Positions 8,010 to 16,770 are shown, numbered from the stretch's first letter. The stretch: DNA of 64,000 nucleotides from JAMXLJ01 sp036558745 (GCA_036558745.1 DATBEZ010000006.1:6380-70379); one strand, 5' to 3'. Program-made: numbers and translations. Notes: a model not told the origin generated them from the sequence alone.

Positions 8010-9080
8010 TCAGTCCCCTTCCAGCACGCAAACGAGGTTCTGCTGCAGGCACATGCCCGACGTCGCGTGGCCAACGGTGCGTGTGTGACCGCCTTCGACG
8101 ATCTGCTTCGCGGCCTCCGCGATGCGCGCCAACCCGACCGCCATCACGGGGTTCCCCGCAAGCGGACCGCCCGATGGGTTGATCGCGACGTCGTCGCCCA
8201 AGCCGAGCGCCTCCTTGAGCACCGGCTCCTGGTGCGAGAAGGTTGCGCTCAGCTCCGCGACCTCGATCGGCGCGTCGCCGACGCCCGCGGCCTGACCCGC
8301 GAGCTTCGTGGACGTCGACACGGTGAGATCGCGCATGCCCGGCTGGTGGGCCTCGATGCGGTGGTCGAGGCCGCGGATCCACGCCGGCCGCTCGCACACC
8401 TGGCGCGCCTTCTCGGCCGTCGCGAGGATCACCGCGGTCGCGCCGTCGGAGATCGGCGGCAGGTCGTGCGTGCGCAGCGGCGCGTTGACGTAGGGCTGCG
8501 CGAGCAGCTCGTCGACGTCGAACTCGCCCGTCACCTGCGCGTGCGGGTTCTTCATCGCGTCACGCCGGCTGCGCGCCGCGATCTCGGCCATCTGGCGCTC
8601 GGTGACCTTGCCCGCGTCGAGCAGCGCGCGGGCCTGGATCGCGGCCATCGACACGGGATCGATCCCGAGCGGCGTCAACGTGTACGGGTCCATCTGCAGC
8701 GGATAGATCTCCGCGGGCTTCCCCGGTGACGACTTGCCCGAGCCGAACACGAGCGCCGTCTCGATGTCCTCGTGCTGCAGGCGGACCCACGCCTCGTAGA
8801 GGGCCCACGCGCCGTCCATCTCGACGTGGCTCTCGCTGATCGGAGGCCACGCACCAACGGCTTCGAGGTTCATCACGAACGCGAACGTCTGCCCCGACAG
8901 GTAGTCGCAGCTTCCGGCGCACGTGAACCCGAGCTCGCGACGCGGGATCTTCGACATCTCCAGCGCCTCGTTGATCACCGGGAACAGGAACTGCACCTCG
9001 GTGGCCTGCGCCTGACGCTCGTTGCGCGCCTGCGCGTACCCGATGATCGCGATGTCCTTGAGCGGCTTCACTGCGGCCAT
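8010..9080 (-). CDS. ltp4: Ltp4-like thiolase homologue
   Basis: 356 residues from the ATG at 9080; a GTG six bases earlier is less likely because the preceding gene ends at 9080 in a TGATG junction. Landmarks: IAIIGYAQARNERQAQATEV, GFTCAGSCDYLSGQTFAFV, HDLPPISDGATAVILATAEK, and NPSGGPLAGNPVMAVGLARI. It belongs to the SCP-x thiolase superfamily and occupies the position of Rv3522 (ltp4) in the mycobacterial order DUF35-ltp4-ltp3. It probably works with the adjacent OB-fold proteins, which in this family cap the thiolase-like subunit. The exact reaction is not known from sequence. Confidence 0.85.
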   Translation of the reverse strand: MAAVKPLKDIAIIGYAQARNERQAQATEVQFLFPVINEALEMSKIPRRELGFTCAGSCDYLSGQTFAFVMNLEAVGAWPPISESHVEMDGAWALYEAWVRLQHEDIETALVFGSGKSSPGKPAEIYPLQMDPYTLTPLGIDPVSMAAIQARALLDAGKVTERQMAEIAARSRRDAMKNPHAQVTGEFDVDELLAQPYVNAPLRTHDLPPISDGATAVILATAEKARQVCERPAWIRGLDHRIEAHQPGMRDLTVSTSTKLAGQAAGVGDAPIEVAELSATFSHQEPVLKEALGLGDDVAINPSGGPLAGNPVMAVGLARIAEAAKQIVEGGHTRTVGHATSGMCLQQNLVCVLEGD

Positions 9081-9640
9081 CACCACACCTTGTCGCTGAA
9101 GCTCTCGGCCGGCGTGTCGGGCTCACCCGTCGGCTTGAACCCGAGCAGCGAGCCCTCGAGCGCGCTGCCCGAACGGTTGCCGATCTCGTCGACGTTGCGC
9201 TTGCCCTTCTTGGCCCAGACCGCCTTCACCCGCATGCCCGGGCGCACCTCGTCGATGGGCGTGTCGAGGATGTCCTGGAGGATGAGCATGCCGCCCGGCG
9301 GGTCCAGCAGGATCGACGCCCGGACGAACGGCTCGGTCTCCTTCTGGCCGTAGTACTGGACCGGCGTGACGACGGTGTAGTTGGTGACCGTGCCCGCGTC
9401 GGCCAGCTGGATCTCGTTGCGCTCGTCGAGCTCGATCGTGTCAATCGGGCAGTACCCCTTCGGGGGGACGTAGACGAGCTTGCACTTCGGGCACTGCTGC
9501 GCGATGAGGCGGCCGTCCATCAGCGCGTCCCGGAAGCGCATGACCGGCGCGCTCACGATGTCGGAGTACGCCAGCGACATGAAGTACTCCATCATCGTGA
9601 CCGGCTCGTTCGGGTCGGTCGACGTCGTGGTGTCGGTCAC
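9080..9640 (-). CDS. DUF35 zinc-ribbon/OB-fold protein, thiolase partner
   Basis: 186 residues from a GTG at 9640 that overlaps the end of the previous gene by 4 bases (GTGA). A rubredoxin-like ribbon, CPKCKLVYVPPKGYCPID, precedes an OB-fold (GTVTNYTVVTPVQYYGQK through MRVKAVWAKKGKRN). Only three of the usual four zinc cysteines are present; the last place is Asp. DUF35 proteins pair with SCP-x thiolases and with MaoC-type hydratases, as ChsH2 does with Ltp2. Together with the next gene it corresponds to the two halves of the single mycobacterial protein Rv3521, as I recall it. Confidence 0.85.
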   Translation of the reverse strand: MTDTTTSTDPNEPVTMMEYFMSLAYSDIVSAPVMRFRDALMDGRLIAQQCPKCKLVYVPPKGYCPIDTIELDERNEIQLADAGTVTNYTVVTPVQYYGQKETEPFVRASILLDPPGGMLILQDILDTPIDEVRPGMRVKAVWAKKGKRNVDEIGNRSGSALEGSLLGFKPTGEPDTPAESFSDKVW

Positions 9641-10107
9641 GCGGCACCTCCCTCGGGCACGAAGCACTCGATGTCGTCGATGCGGCCCTTGCGCTCGTCG
9701 CGAAAGCGCGCCGTGACCCGCATCCCGGTCTTCATCGCGTCGATGGAGCCCGCGTCGACCGCGTGGACCATCGCGGTGTCGGCGCCGTCGAGCTTGACCA
9801 GCGCGAACGCGAACGGCCGGTCGAGCGGGTGCTTGCGCGTCGGCTCCGTCACCCACGACCACGCGGTCACCGTGCCACCCGGCCCGACCTCGACGAAGTC
9901 GGGTTTGAGCGCGTTCCCGGTATCGGGGTCGTACTCGAGCGGCGGGACGATCACGCGCTTCCCGTCGCGGATGCCGAGGATCTTCCCGTCGCGCAAGCCG
10001 GTGAAGAACGGCCCGATGACCGGCCCCAACGTGCGCGTGTACGGGAACTCGATCGTGTGGGTGGTGGCCCGTAGCTCCGTCACGTCCCCGAGTAGAACAC
10101 ATTCCAT
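9637..10107 (-). CDS. DUF35 OB-fold protein, thiolase-associated
   Basis: 156 residues if read from the ATG at 10107, or 148 from the GTG at 10083. The ATG lies inside the KstR-like operator, so the GTG start (TELRATTHTIEF) is credible. Landmarks are FPYTRTLGPVIGPFFTGLRD, VPPLEYDPDTGN, VAWSWV-like TVTAWSWVTEPTRKHPL, FAFALVKLDGADTAMVH, and GMRVTARF. It is an OB-fold of the DUF35 family without the zinc cysteines. First gene after the operator in the ltp operon, overlapping the second DUF35 gene, so the two are likely made together. Confidence 0.85.
   Translation of the reverse strand: MECVLLGDVTELRATTHTIEFPYTRTLGPVIGPFFTGLRDGKILGIRDGKRVIVPPLEYDPDTGNALKPDFVEVGPGGTVTAWSWVTEPTRKHPLDRPFAFALVKLDGADTAMVHAVDAGSIDAMKTGMRVTARFRDERKGRIDDIECFVPEGGAA
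10093..10106. promoter_or_regulatory. KstR-like operator
   Basis: TAGAACACATTCCA matches 12 of 14 positions of the mycobacterial KstR operator form TAGAACACGTTCTA. It lies between kstR and the DUF35/ltp operon and overlaps the first possible ATG of that operon. Repression of the operon by the KstR homologue encoded just upstream is the natural reading. Confidence 0.6.
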
Positions 10108-10146
10108 TTCTGAGCGGCAACCGGAGCGGGCGAGTCGGAAACGGCC

Positions 10147-10734
10147 TCAGGTCGGGAGGAGGAGGCGGGCGGCGGACTCGAGCTCGTCGCCGACGTCGCC
10201 GACGTTGGACCAGTCGTTGACCCAGCCGAGCAACGACGAGAACCACACGTGCGAGAGCACGGTCACGACGTCCCTCGCGCGCGCGGGGTCGACGTCGTCG
10301 CCCATCGGTCCCGACAACAACTGCATCATGAGCACCGTCATCTGCGCCTGGCAGTCGGCCACCGCGGGATCCGGTGACGAGATGGCCGTCACCATCGCCT
10401 TGCCGAGCCGGGGCTGACGCTCGATCGCCCGCATCGCGCGACGCACCACGTCGACGACGCGGTCGGCCGCGGTCGCACCCCGCGGCGGTTGCCGCTCGAT
10501 CCGGCCCTGGATGTCGCTCGAGAACTCGACGAGCGTCGCCGCGAGCAGATGATCCTTCGACGCGAAGTAGCGGTAGATCGTGCCCAGCGCGACGTGCGCC
10601 CGCGAGGCGACATCACGCATCTGCACCGCGTCGTACCCGCCCTCGGCCGCCAGCTCCATCGCGGCCTTGATCACCCGCTCGCGCCGGGCCGCCTGGTTCC
10701 TGGTGAGGGCCTCACCGTTCGCGTCGACGACCAC
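10147..10734 (-). CDS. kstR: KstR-type TetR repressor of steroid catabolism
   Basis: 195 residues, GTG start. The N-terminal TetR helix-turn-helix (RRERVIKAAMELAAEGGYDA, VQMRDVASRAHVALGTIYRY, FASKDHLLAA) is very close to mycobacterial KstR (VQMRAVADRADVAVGTLYRY, FPSK). The C-terminal ligand domain keeps KstR features (AMVTAISSPDP, VWFSSLLGWVNDW). KstR binds a steroid CoA thioester and represses cholesterol-degradation genes. A KstR-like operator follows at 10093 and another lies at 19965. It is encoded 18 bases after the LCP gene and heads the side-chain operon. Confidence 0.85.
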   Translation of the reverse strand: MVVDANGEALTRNQAARRERVIKAAMELAAEGGYDAVQMRDVASRAHVALGTIYRYFASKDHLLAATLVEFSSDIQGRIERQPPRGATAADRVVDVVRRAMRAIERQPRLGKAMVTAISSPDPAVADCQAQMTVLMMQLLSGPMGDDVDPARARDVVTVLSHVWFSSLLGWVNDWSNVGDVGDELESAARLLLPT

Positions 10735-10752
10735 GTCGCCACGCTAACGCGA

Positions 10753-12324
10753 CTACGTCTGTGGGCAACTCTCCCGGGGCGGCTTCGGCGCGACGACACC
10801 CGTGGTCGTGGTGGTCGTCGACGACGAGCTCGTCGCGGCTTGTTGCGCCGCCTGTGCCTCGGCGACGTACAGGATCACCGGGGAGACGACCTGCTTGAAG
10901 TCCGCGCCGAGGAGGATGACGACCGCGTCGTCGGGAAGGTTCGGATCGTCGACGAGCCGACCGGCGCCACCGAGATAGGTCTGGACCGCGCGCGCCGCAT
11001 CGAGCTGCTGCGGGCGGTAGTGGACCTCGGTGATAGCCGCCGGAGCGCTTGCGTCGCCGGCACCCGCGCTCACGAAGTGGTACTGCGTGACGAGCGTCTG
11101 CAATACCGAGTTGGCCTGGTTGGCGACGCCGGTGCCGTTGAGCACGTGCACCTTGATCTGGTCGGGCGGGATGTTCTTGGGCGGAGCGGGCGTGCCGCCG
11201 AACGTGTTCAACCGCTGGAACAGGTCGTCGGCGTCGGGCTGCTTGAGCACGAGGTTCACGTTGTCGCCCGCACCCTGCACGGGCAGCGTCATCGTCTGGA
11301 GCCCGTTCGGGTCGGACGGATCGACGTCGCGGAACGCACGAACGAGCGCGAGCAGCTCGCTGTGCTTGTTCGCGAGCGCGTCGTCGACCTTGAGCTTGCC
11401 GACGACGCTGTTCGCGATGTCGTTCGCCGCGAACACGTCGCTCTCCGACTTCTTGAACGCCAGTGTCGCGAGCTGCCGGATGAAGTCCTGCTGACGCGCG
11501 ACGCGGTCCAGGTCGCCGCGCGGGCTGGCATCACGCCACCTCCCGTCCCGGTAGAAGAGAAGATGCCGCGCGCGCACGTATTGGAGCGCCTGTTGCCCGT
11601 TCAGCTTGAACGTTCCGGCCGACGGCTCGTAGAGACCGGTGCAGAGGTCGTAGGCCGGCGCCGGGAACGAGACCGGAACGCTGCCGATGGCGTCGACGAT
11701 GCCCGCGAACGAGTCGAACCCGACCTCGACGTAGTGACTGATCTTGATGCCGAAGTCGCTCTGGATCGTGTCGATGAGAAGCTGGGGCCCACCGTTGAAC
11801 GCGGCGTTGATCTTCTGACGGCCCTTGCCCGGGATGTTCACGAGTGTGTCGCGGGGCAGCGACACCACGAGCATCCGCTTCTGCGAGGGGTCGACGTGCA
11901 CGATCATCATCGTGTCGGAGCGTTGGCCGCCTTCCTGTTGCGCGCTCCCGAAGGCCTGGTTCTGCTGCGCGGTCTGGTCGAGCGTGCGCGCGTCCGACCC
12001 GATGACGAGGAAGTTGCCCGCGTTCGCCGCGGGTTCCTTGGCGAGCTCCAGGTTGTGCACGTGGCCGATGCGCGACAGCTTCTGGTTGACTCCGGCCCTC
12101 ACACCGACGAGCCCGCCGACGATCACGATGCAACAGAGACCGAGCGCGATCAGGTACCGGCGGGCGAAGCGGTCCCATGCCACCGCTGGCATCTTCATGC
12201 GAGGCTTCGCGCTCGCCGCGCGCCGCTCCGCCCTGGTGGGTGGCCGCGCGTCGTCGGCGGACTCGGACGCTTCGCGCCGCATCGGTGCGTCCGGCTCGTC
12301 GGGCGTATCGCGCGTGTCAGGCAC
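10753..12324 (-). CDS. LytR-CpsA-Psr family protein with LytR_C domain
   Basis: About 523 residues. The start is probably the GTG at 12324, which overlaps the phosphatase gene by 8 bases; an ATG at 12282 is the alternative. It has a basic N-terminus, one membrane segment (YLIALGLCCIVIVGGLVGV), then the LCP catalytic domain (FLVIGSDAR, SDTMMIVHVDPSQKRMLVVS, PRDTLVNIPGKG, KINAAFNGG, LNGQQALQYVRARH). A LytR_C domain follows (IKVHVLNGTGVANQANSVLQ), with a Ser/Thr-rich tail. LCP enzymes attach undecaprenyl-linked polymers to peptidoglycan outside the membrane; in actinobacteria this includes arabinogalactan-type polymers. Pairing with a tyrosine phosphatase suggests regulation of envelope polymer export. 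Confidence 0.9.
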   Translation of the reverse strand: MPDTRDTPDEPDAPMRREASESADDARPPTRAERRAASAKPRMKMPAVAWDRFARRYLIALGLCCIVIVGGLVGVRAGVNQKLSRIGHVHNLELAKEPAANAGNFLVIGSDARTLDQTAQQNQAFGSAQQEGGQRSDTMMIVHVDPSQKRMLVVSLPRDTLVNIPGKGRQKINAAFNGGPQLLIDTIQSDFGIKISHYVEVGFDSFAGIVDAIGSVPVSFPAPAYDLCTGLYEPSAGTFKLNGQQALQYVRARHLLFYRDGRWRDASPRGDLDRVARQQDFIRQLATLAFKKSESDVFAANDIANSVVGKLKVDDALANKHSELLALVRAFRDVDPSDPNGLQTMTLPVQGAGDNVNLVLKQPDADDLFQRLNTFGGTPAPPKNIPPDQIKVHVLNGTGVANQANSVLQTLVTQYHFVSAGAGDASAPAAITEVHYRPQQLDAARAVQTYLGGAGRLVDDPNLPDDAVVILLGADFKQVVSPVILYVAEAQAAQQAATSSSSTTTTTTGVVAPKPPRESCPQT

Positions 12325-12880
12325 CGCACGCCTCGCCCGCCGTGCCGGCGAGGTTCCCCGCGATGCGCGCCATGGCGTCGTCGAGGATCGCGGCGGTCCG
12401 CAAGTAGGTCTCGAGCGGTTCGCCGACCGGGTCCGAGACCTCGTCCTGCGGGTGCCCGATGGGCCGTCCGGGCTCGCGCAGCGCGGCGACACGGGCAAGC
12501 CAGTCGCGCACGGGCTCGTCCGCACCGCGCGGCCCGGTCCGCACGCCGAGGCGGGCCAGCTCGCGCACCATGAACACCCGGTCGCGCGCGTCAGGAGCGC
12601 GCAGCGCGACGAAGTCGACGTGTGCTCGGGTCATGGCGAGGACCAGGTCGGCGTGGGCGATGAGCTCCGGCGTGAGGGGTCGGCTGCGGTGCTGGGTCAC
12701 GTCCAGCCCGTGCTGGCGCATGGCCGTGATCGCCTCGTCGGTCGCCCGTCCACGCCAGCGCATCGTGCCCGCGGAGTGCACACGCGCGTCGACGCCCTGC
12801 GCCTCGAGGTGGTGGCGGAGCAGGGCCTCGCCCATGGGGGAGCGGCAGATGTTGCCGGTGCAGATGACGAGGATGTCGAT
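12317..12880 (-). CDS. Low-molecular-weight protein tyrosine phosphatase, no canonical start codon
   Basis: The P-loop CTGNICRSP at residues about 7-15 contains the catalytic cysteine and arginine. SAGTMRWRGRATDEA, the DVTQHRSRPLTPELI region, and LVLAMTRAH follow, all typical of the family. The frame is open up to 12922 but holds no ATG, GTG or TTG before the P-loop. The family's usual start methionine aligns with an ATC codon at 12878-12880 (IDILVICTGN). Starting at the first true ATG (12835) would remove the catalytic cysteine. A rare ATC start, a point mutation or an assembly error are the options. The 3' end overlaps the LCP gene. Confidence 0.75.
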   Translation of the reverse strand: MDILVICTGNICRSPMGEALLRHHLEAQGVDARVHSAGTMRWRGRATDEAITAMRQHGLDVTQHRSRPLTPELIAHADLVLAMTRAHVDFVALRAPDARDRVFMVRELARLGVRTGPRGADEPVRDWLARVAALREPGRPIGHPQDEVSDPVGEPLETYLRTAAILDDAMARIAGNLAGTAGEACGA

Positions 12881-12974
12881 GCCGCCGGAGTGTAGGAGGA
12901 GAGGTTGTCTGGACGGTCGCGCTCACCGTGGTGACAAGCTCGGGGGCCCGAAACGAAGCGACGAGGAGGACCAG

Positions 12975-14171
12975 ATGGGACCGCTCGATGGGGTGCGGGT
13001 CGTCGAGCTCGGCGTGTGGGTCGCAGGGCCGGGGGCCGGGGGCGTCCTCGCCGACTGGGGCGCCGACGTGGTCAAGATCGAGCCGCCGACGGGTGACCCG
13101 GCCCGGTCGTTCGCCTCGATGCTCGGCGGCGACCTCCCGTTCAACCCGCCCTTCGAGCTCGACAATCGCTCGAAGCGCAGCATCGTCATCGATCTCACGA
13201 CCGACGACGGCCGGGACCTCGCGTACCGCCTCCTCGACGACGCCGACGTGTTCGTCACCAATGTGCGTCTCGCCGCGCTCGCCCGCCTCGGCCTCGACCA
13301 CGACACGCTCACCGGTCGCTTCCCCCGCCTCGTGTACGCCGCGATCACCGGGTACGGGCTCGACGGTCCCGACAGGGACCGCGCCGCATATGACATCGGC
13401 GCGTTCTGGGCGCGCTCCGGACTCGCGAGCCTGCTCACGTCACCGGGCGCGCACCCGCCGTTCCAGCGCGGCGGCATGGGTGACCACTCCGCGGGCATGA
13501 GCCTCGCCGCGGGTGTGTGCGCCGCGCTCGTCGCGCGCGAGCGCACGGGTCGCGGCCAGCTCGTCTCGACGTCGCTGCTGCGCCAGGGCATGTACACGAT
13601 CGGGTTCGACGTCAACACAACGTTGCGGTTCGGCGTGTCGATCGGCGTGGCCACGCGCGAGTCGATGGGCAACCCGGTCATCAACAGCTACCGCGACCGC
13701 GACGGACGATGGTTCTGGCTGATCGGCCTCGAGGGCGAGCGCCACTGGCCCGACCTCTGCCGCGCGGTCGGTCACCCCGAGTGGATCGAGGACGAACGCT
13801 TCGGTGACGCACGCGGCCGGCGCAAGAACAGCGCCCAGCTGTGTGGCCTGCTCGACGAGATCTTCGCGACCCGTGGTCGCGACGAGTGGGGTGAGGTCTT
13901 CGACCGCGAGAACGTGTGGTGGGCACCCGTGCAGAGCGTCGACGAGGTGGTCGACGACCCGCAGGCCCGCGCCGCCGGTGCGTTGGTGGAGGTCCCCGAC
14001 GACGGGGGCACGGCGACGATGGTCGCGACACCGGTCGACTTCGCGGACACGCCGTGGCAGCCGCGCTCGATGCCGCCGGAGCTCGGCCAGCACACGGACG
14101 CGATCCTCGACGAGTTGGGGATGCGCGACGACGAGATCACATCGCTGCGCGAGCGCGGCATCGTCGCGTGA
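12975..14171 (+). CDS. Family III CoA-transferase (CaiB/BaiF)
   Basis: 398 residues, ATG at 12975 with a strong ribosome site GAGGAGG at 12963. Landmarks: GVRVVELGVWVAGPGAGGVL, ADWGADVVKIEPPTGDPAR, LDNRSKRSIVIDL, the catalytic-aspartate segment GGMGDHSAGMSLAAGV, and TGRGQLVSTSLL. It transfers CoA between acids or acts as an alpha-methylacyl-CoA racemase, a step needed before beta-oxidation of methyl-branched steroid side chains. It is followed at 94 bases by a FadD-type ligase, fitting an activation role. The phosphatase gene is divergent. Confidence 0.92.
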   Translation: MGPLDGVRVVELGVWVAGPGAGGVLADWGADVVKIEPPTGDPARSFASMLGGDLPFNPPFELDNRSKRSIVIDLTTDDGRDLAYRLLDDADVFVTNVRLAALARLGLDHDTLTGRFPRLVYAAITGYGLDGPDRDRAAYDIGAFWARSGLASLLTSPGAHPPFQRGGMGDHSAGMSLAAGVCAALVARERTGRGQLVSTSLLRQGMYTIGFDVNTTLRFGVSIGVATRESMGNPVINSYRDRDGRWFWLIGLEGERHWPDLCRAVGHPEWIEDERFGDARGRRKNSAQLCGLLDEIFATRGRDEWGEVFDRENVWWAPVQSVDEVVDDPQARAAGALVEVPDDGGTATMVATPVDFADTPWQPRSMPPELGQHTDAILDELGMRDDEITSLRERGIVA

Positions 14172-14264
14172 GCGAGCGGAGCACGACGTCGACGTCGCCC
14201 GGCGACAGCACAGCGCGGAGCGAGCGCGCAGAGGTCGTCGCTTGATTCCTGCCCGGGACCCGAG

Positions 14265-15890
14265 GTGATCCACGAGTCGTACGCGACGGTGTGGGAGGCC
14301 GTCGCCGACGCGGTTCCCGACGCCTCCGCGCTCGTCCAGGGGGACCGGCGCATCCGCTGGCGCGACTTCGAGCAGCGCGCAGCACGGCTGGCAGGCGCCC
14401 TGACCGAGCGCGGCGTCGCCCGCGACAGCAAGATCGCGCTGTACCTGTTCAACGCCCCCGAACACCTCGAAGCAGAGTTCGCCGCGTTCAAGCTGCGCGC
14501 GATCCCCGTCAACGTGAACTTCCGCTATCGGGAGCACGAGCTCGCGTCGCTGCTCGACAACGCCGACGCGGAGGTGCTGCTGTACCACCGCAGCCTCGCC
14601 GATCGCGTGGAGGGGGTGCGCGCGCACCTCGAACGGCTGCGGGTGCTCGTCGAGCTCCACGACGAGGGTGCCTCGACACCGCCCGTGCTCGACGGCGCCG
14701 TCGCGTACGACGAGCTCGTCGCGCACGGGCCGGTCGCGCCGCGCATCGAGCGCTCCGGTGACGACCTGCTGTTCTGGTACACGGGCGGGACCACCGGGCT
14801 CCCCAAGGGCGTCATGTGGCACCAGGGCACGCTTCTCGCGTACGGGCTTCGCGGCGCCTACACGCTGCAGGACGCGACGCCGCCAGAGACGGCCGTGGGC
14901 GTGGCCGACGACGCGGTGCGCTTTCGCTCGCGCGGCACCGCACCCGTCCAGCTCCCGGGATCGCCACTCGTGCACGCGACCGCGGTGAACGCCGCGAACC
15001 AGGCGCTGTCGCTCGGCGGCACGGTCGTGCTGCTCCCGTCGCGCCGCTTCGACGCCGAGGAGCTCTGGCGCGCCGTCGAACGGGAACGAGTCACGAACGT
15101 CACGATCGTCGGCGACGCCATGGGACGGCGCATGGTCGCCGCCCTGGAAGCGGCCGAAGCGCGAGGCGAGCCGTACGACCTGTCGTCGGTGCGTCGCATC
15201 CTCAGTTCGGGCGCGATGTGGAGCGCGCCCGTGAAGGATGCCTTGCTCGCGTGCGGCGCGGCGCTCGACCTCTACGACGCGCTCGGCTCCAGCGAGGGCG
15301 TGGGCTACGCGCTCACGATCGTCGACCGCGTCGGCGACGCGGCAACCGCGCGCTTCCGGCTCGGCGAGCTCGCGGCGGTGCTCGACGACGACGGCCGTCG
15401 GCTCGCGCCCGGCGACGGAGTCGGCGTGCTCGCGGCCCGGACCTTCGTCGCGACCGGCTACTACAAGGACCCGGCCGCGAGCGCGCGGGTGTTCCGCGAG
15501 GTCGACGGCGAGCGATGGGCGGTGCCCGGCGACTTCGCGCGGCTCGAGCCCGACGGGACGGTCACCCTGCTCGGCCGTGGCTCCGGCTGCATCAGCACCG
15601 GCGGCGAGAAGGTGTATCCGGAGGAGGTCGAGGAGGTGCTCAAGGAGCACCCGGCCGTCGCGGACTGCGTCGTGGTCGGGATCCCGCACCCCGAATGGGG
15701 CGAGTGCGTCGCTGCAGTCGTCGCGGCACGAGAGCGCACGACGGTCACGGCGGACGAGCTCGCGAGCTGGGTCGGCGCGCGCCTCGCGTCCTACAAGCGG
15801 CCGCGCCACATCACGGTCGTCGACGAGGTGCGCCGCACGTCGGTGGGCAAGGCCGACTACGCGTGGGCCCGCGACGCGCTCACCCGCTGA
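14265..15890 (+). CDS. Acyl-CoA synthetase, FadD19-like
   Basis: 541 residues, GTG start. AMP-forming adenylation enzyme: P-loop FWYTGGTTGLPKGVMW, IPVNVNFRYREHELASLLDN, the SSGAMWS/ALGSSEG region, VPGDFARLEPDGTVTLLGRG, and STGGEKVYPEEVEEVLKEHP, with the C-terminal lysine motif in SVGKADY. Several blocks follow mycobacterial FadD19, the ligase that activates the C24 branched steroid side chain. It forms an acyl-adenylate and then the CoA thioester. The 3' end overlaps the convergent hydrolase gene by 11 bases. Confidence 0.88.
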   Translation: MIHESYATVWEAVADAVPDASALVQGDRRIRWRDFEQRAARLAGALTERGVARDSKIALYLFNAPEHLEAEFAAFKLRAIPVNVNFRYREHELASLLDNADAEVLLYHRSLADRVEGVRAHLERLRVLVELHDEGASTPPVLDGAVAYDELVAHGPVAPRIERSGDDLLFWYTGGTTGLPKGVMWHQGTLLAYGLRGAYTLQDATPPETAVGVADDAVRFRSRGTAPVQLPGSPLVHATAVNAANQALSLGGTVVLLPSRRFDAEELWRAVERERVTNVTIVGDAMGRRMVAALEAAEARGEPYDLSSVRRILSSGAMWSAPVKDALLACGAALDLYDALGSSEGVGYALTIVDRVGDAATARFRLGELAAVLDDDGRRLAPGDGVGVLAARTFVATGYYKDPAASARVFREVDGERWAVPGDFARLEPDGTVTLLGRGSGCISTGGEKVYPEEVEEVLKEHPAVADCVVVGIPHPEWGECVAAVVAARERTTVTADELASWVGARLASYKRPRHITVVDEVRRTSVGKADYAWARDALTR

Positions 15891-16758
15891 GCCGCTCGCG
15901 CACGAGCGCGTCGGCGCGGGCGGTGTCCTCCTGCAGGAAGAAGTGGCCACCGTCGAGCTGCACGAACGGGGAGCCGGCGCGCTCGGCCTGAGCCGCGAAC
16001 CACTCCGCCGGCAGGTTCGAGCGGGTCCCCGCGGCCACGGTCGCGGTCGCGCGCAGCGACGCGAGGTGCCCCCACGCCTCACGTGCGCCGCGCTCGTCGC
16101 CCGACACCTCGAACACCGTCGCCTCGGCCTCGGGCCGGCACGCGAGCTCGACCTGACCGTCGGAGCGCTCGACCGTCCCCCACAGCACGTACGCGTCGAG
16201 CGACTCGCGTGCGAGCTCGTTCAACGGGGGACGGCTGCCGTACGACGCGATCATCGTCGCCCGGTCGGGCCAGACCGCGCGACGCTTGCGCGCGATCGTC
16301 GCCATGTAGTTGCTGTTCTCGCCGGGCACTGCGGCGGCGCCGGGAACGATGTCGCCGATCGAGAATGCGATCGCCTCGCACAGCAGCACGCGCCGTATCG
16401 TGCCGGGACGGACGCGGTCGATCACGACCGCGACGCCGCCTCCGAGCGACTCGCCGAGCGCCACGCACTCGCTCACGTCGAGCGCGTCCAGCACCGCGAG
16501 CACGTCGCGGGCCATGTGCTCGTACGCGTACCCGTCCACCGTCGCGGGCTCGTCGGTGCCGCCGTGGCCACGCAGGTCGACGCCGATGGGCCGGAACGCG
16601 TCGCGCAGACGCCGTGCGAGCGGGTCGAACAGCCCCGCGCAAAAGCCGTTGGGGTGCAGCAGCAACAAAGGCGGACCGTCGCCACCCCAGTCAAGCGCGG
16701 CGATGCGTAGGCCGTCGTTGCCGACGACGACCGGTCGAGGTTCCGGGTCGGCCGGCAA
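15880..16758 (-). CDS. Alpha/beta hydrolase
   Basis: 292 residues from a TTG at 16758. The usual fold landmarks are visible: LLLLHPNGFCAGLF (oxyanion region), VDLRGHGGTDEP, the nucleophile elbow GESLGGGVAV, and the catalytic histidine in QLDGGHFFLQ near the C-terminus. The hydrolysed substrate is not predictable; C-C bond hydrolases and esterases of this type accompany steroid breakdown. It follows the acyl-CoA dehydrogenase gene at 16771 on the same strand by 12 bases. The weak TTG start and lack of a clear ribosome site fit translation from the upstream message. Confidence 0.82.
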   Translation of the reverse strand: MPADPEPRPVVVGNDGLRIAALDWGGDGPPLLLLHPNGFCAGLFDPLARRLRDAFRPIGVDLRGHGGTDEPATVDGYAYEHMARDVLAVLDALDVSECVALGESLGGGVAVVIDRVRPGTIRRVLLCEAIAFSIGDIVPGAAAVPGENSNYMATIARKRRAVWPDRATMIASYGSRPPLNELARESLDAYVLWGTVERSDGQVELACRPEAEATVFEVSGDERGAREAWGHLASLRATATVAAGTRSNLPAEWFAAQAERAGSPFVQLDGGHFFLQEDTARADALVRERLSG

Positions 16759-16770
16759 GCGCGAGGTGGG

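Noticed and set aside
10489..12573. Long plus-strand frame across the kstR-LCP region
   Set aside because: It is antisense to two well-recognised genes and shows no domain.
14172..14264. GC-rich sequence GAGCGAGCGGAGCACGACG between the CoA-transferase and FadD-like genes as a fifth leader repeat
   Set aside because: Only short stretches resemble the repeats; the order of blocks and the end at the start codon are not kept.
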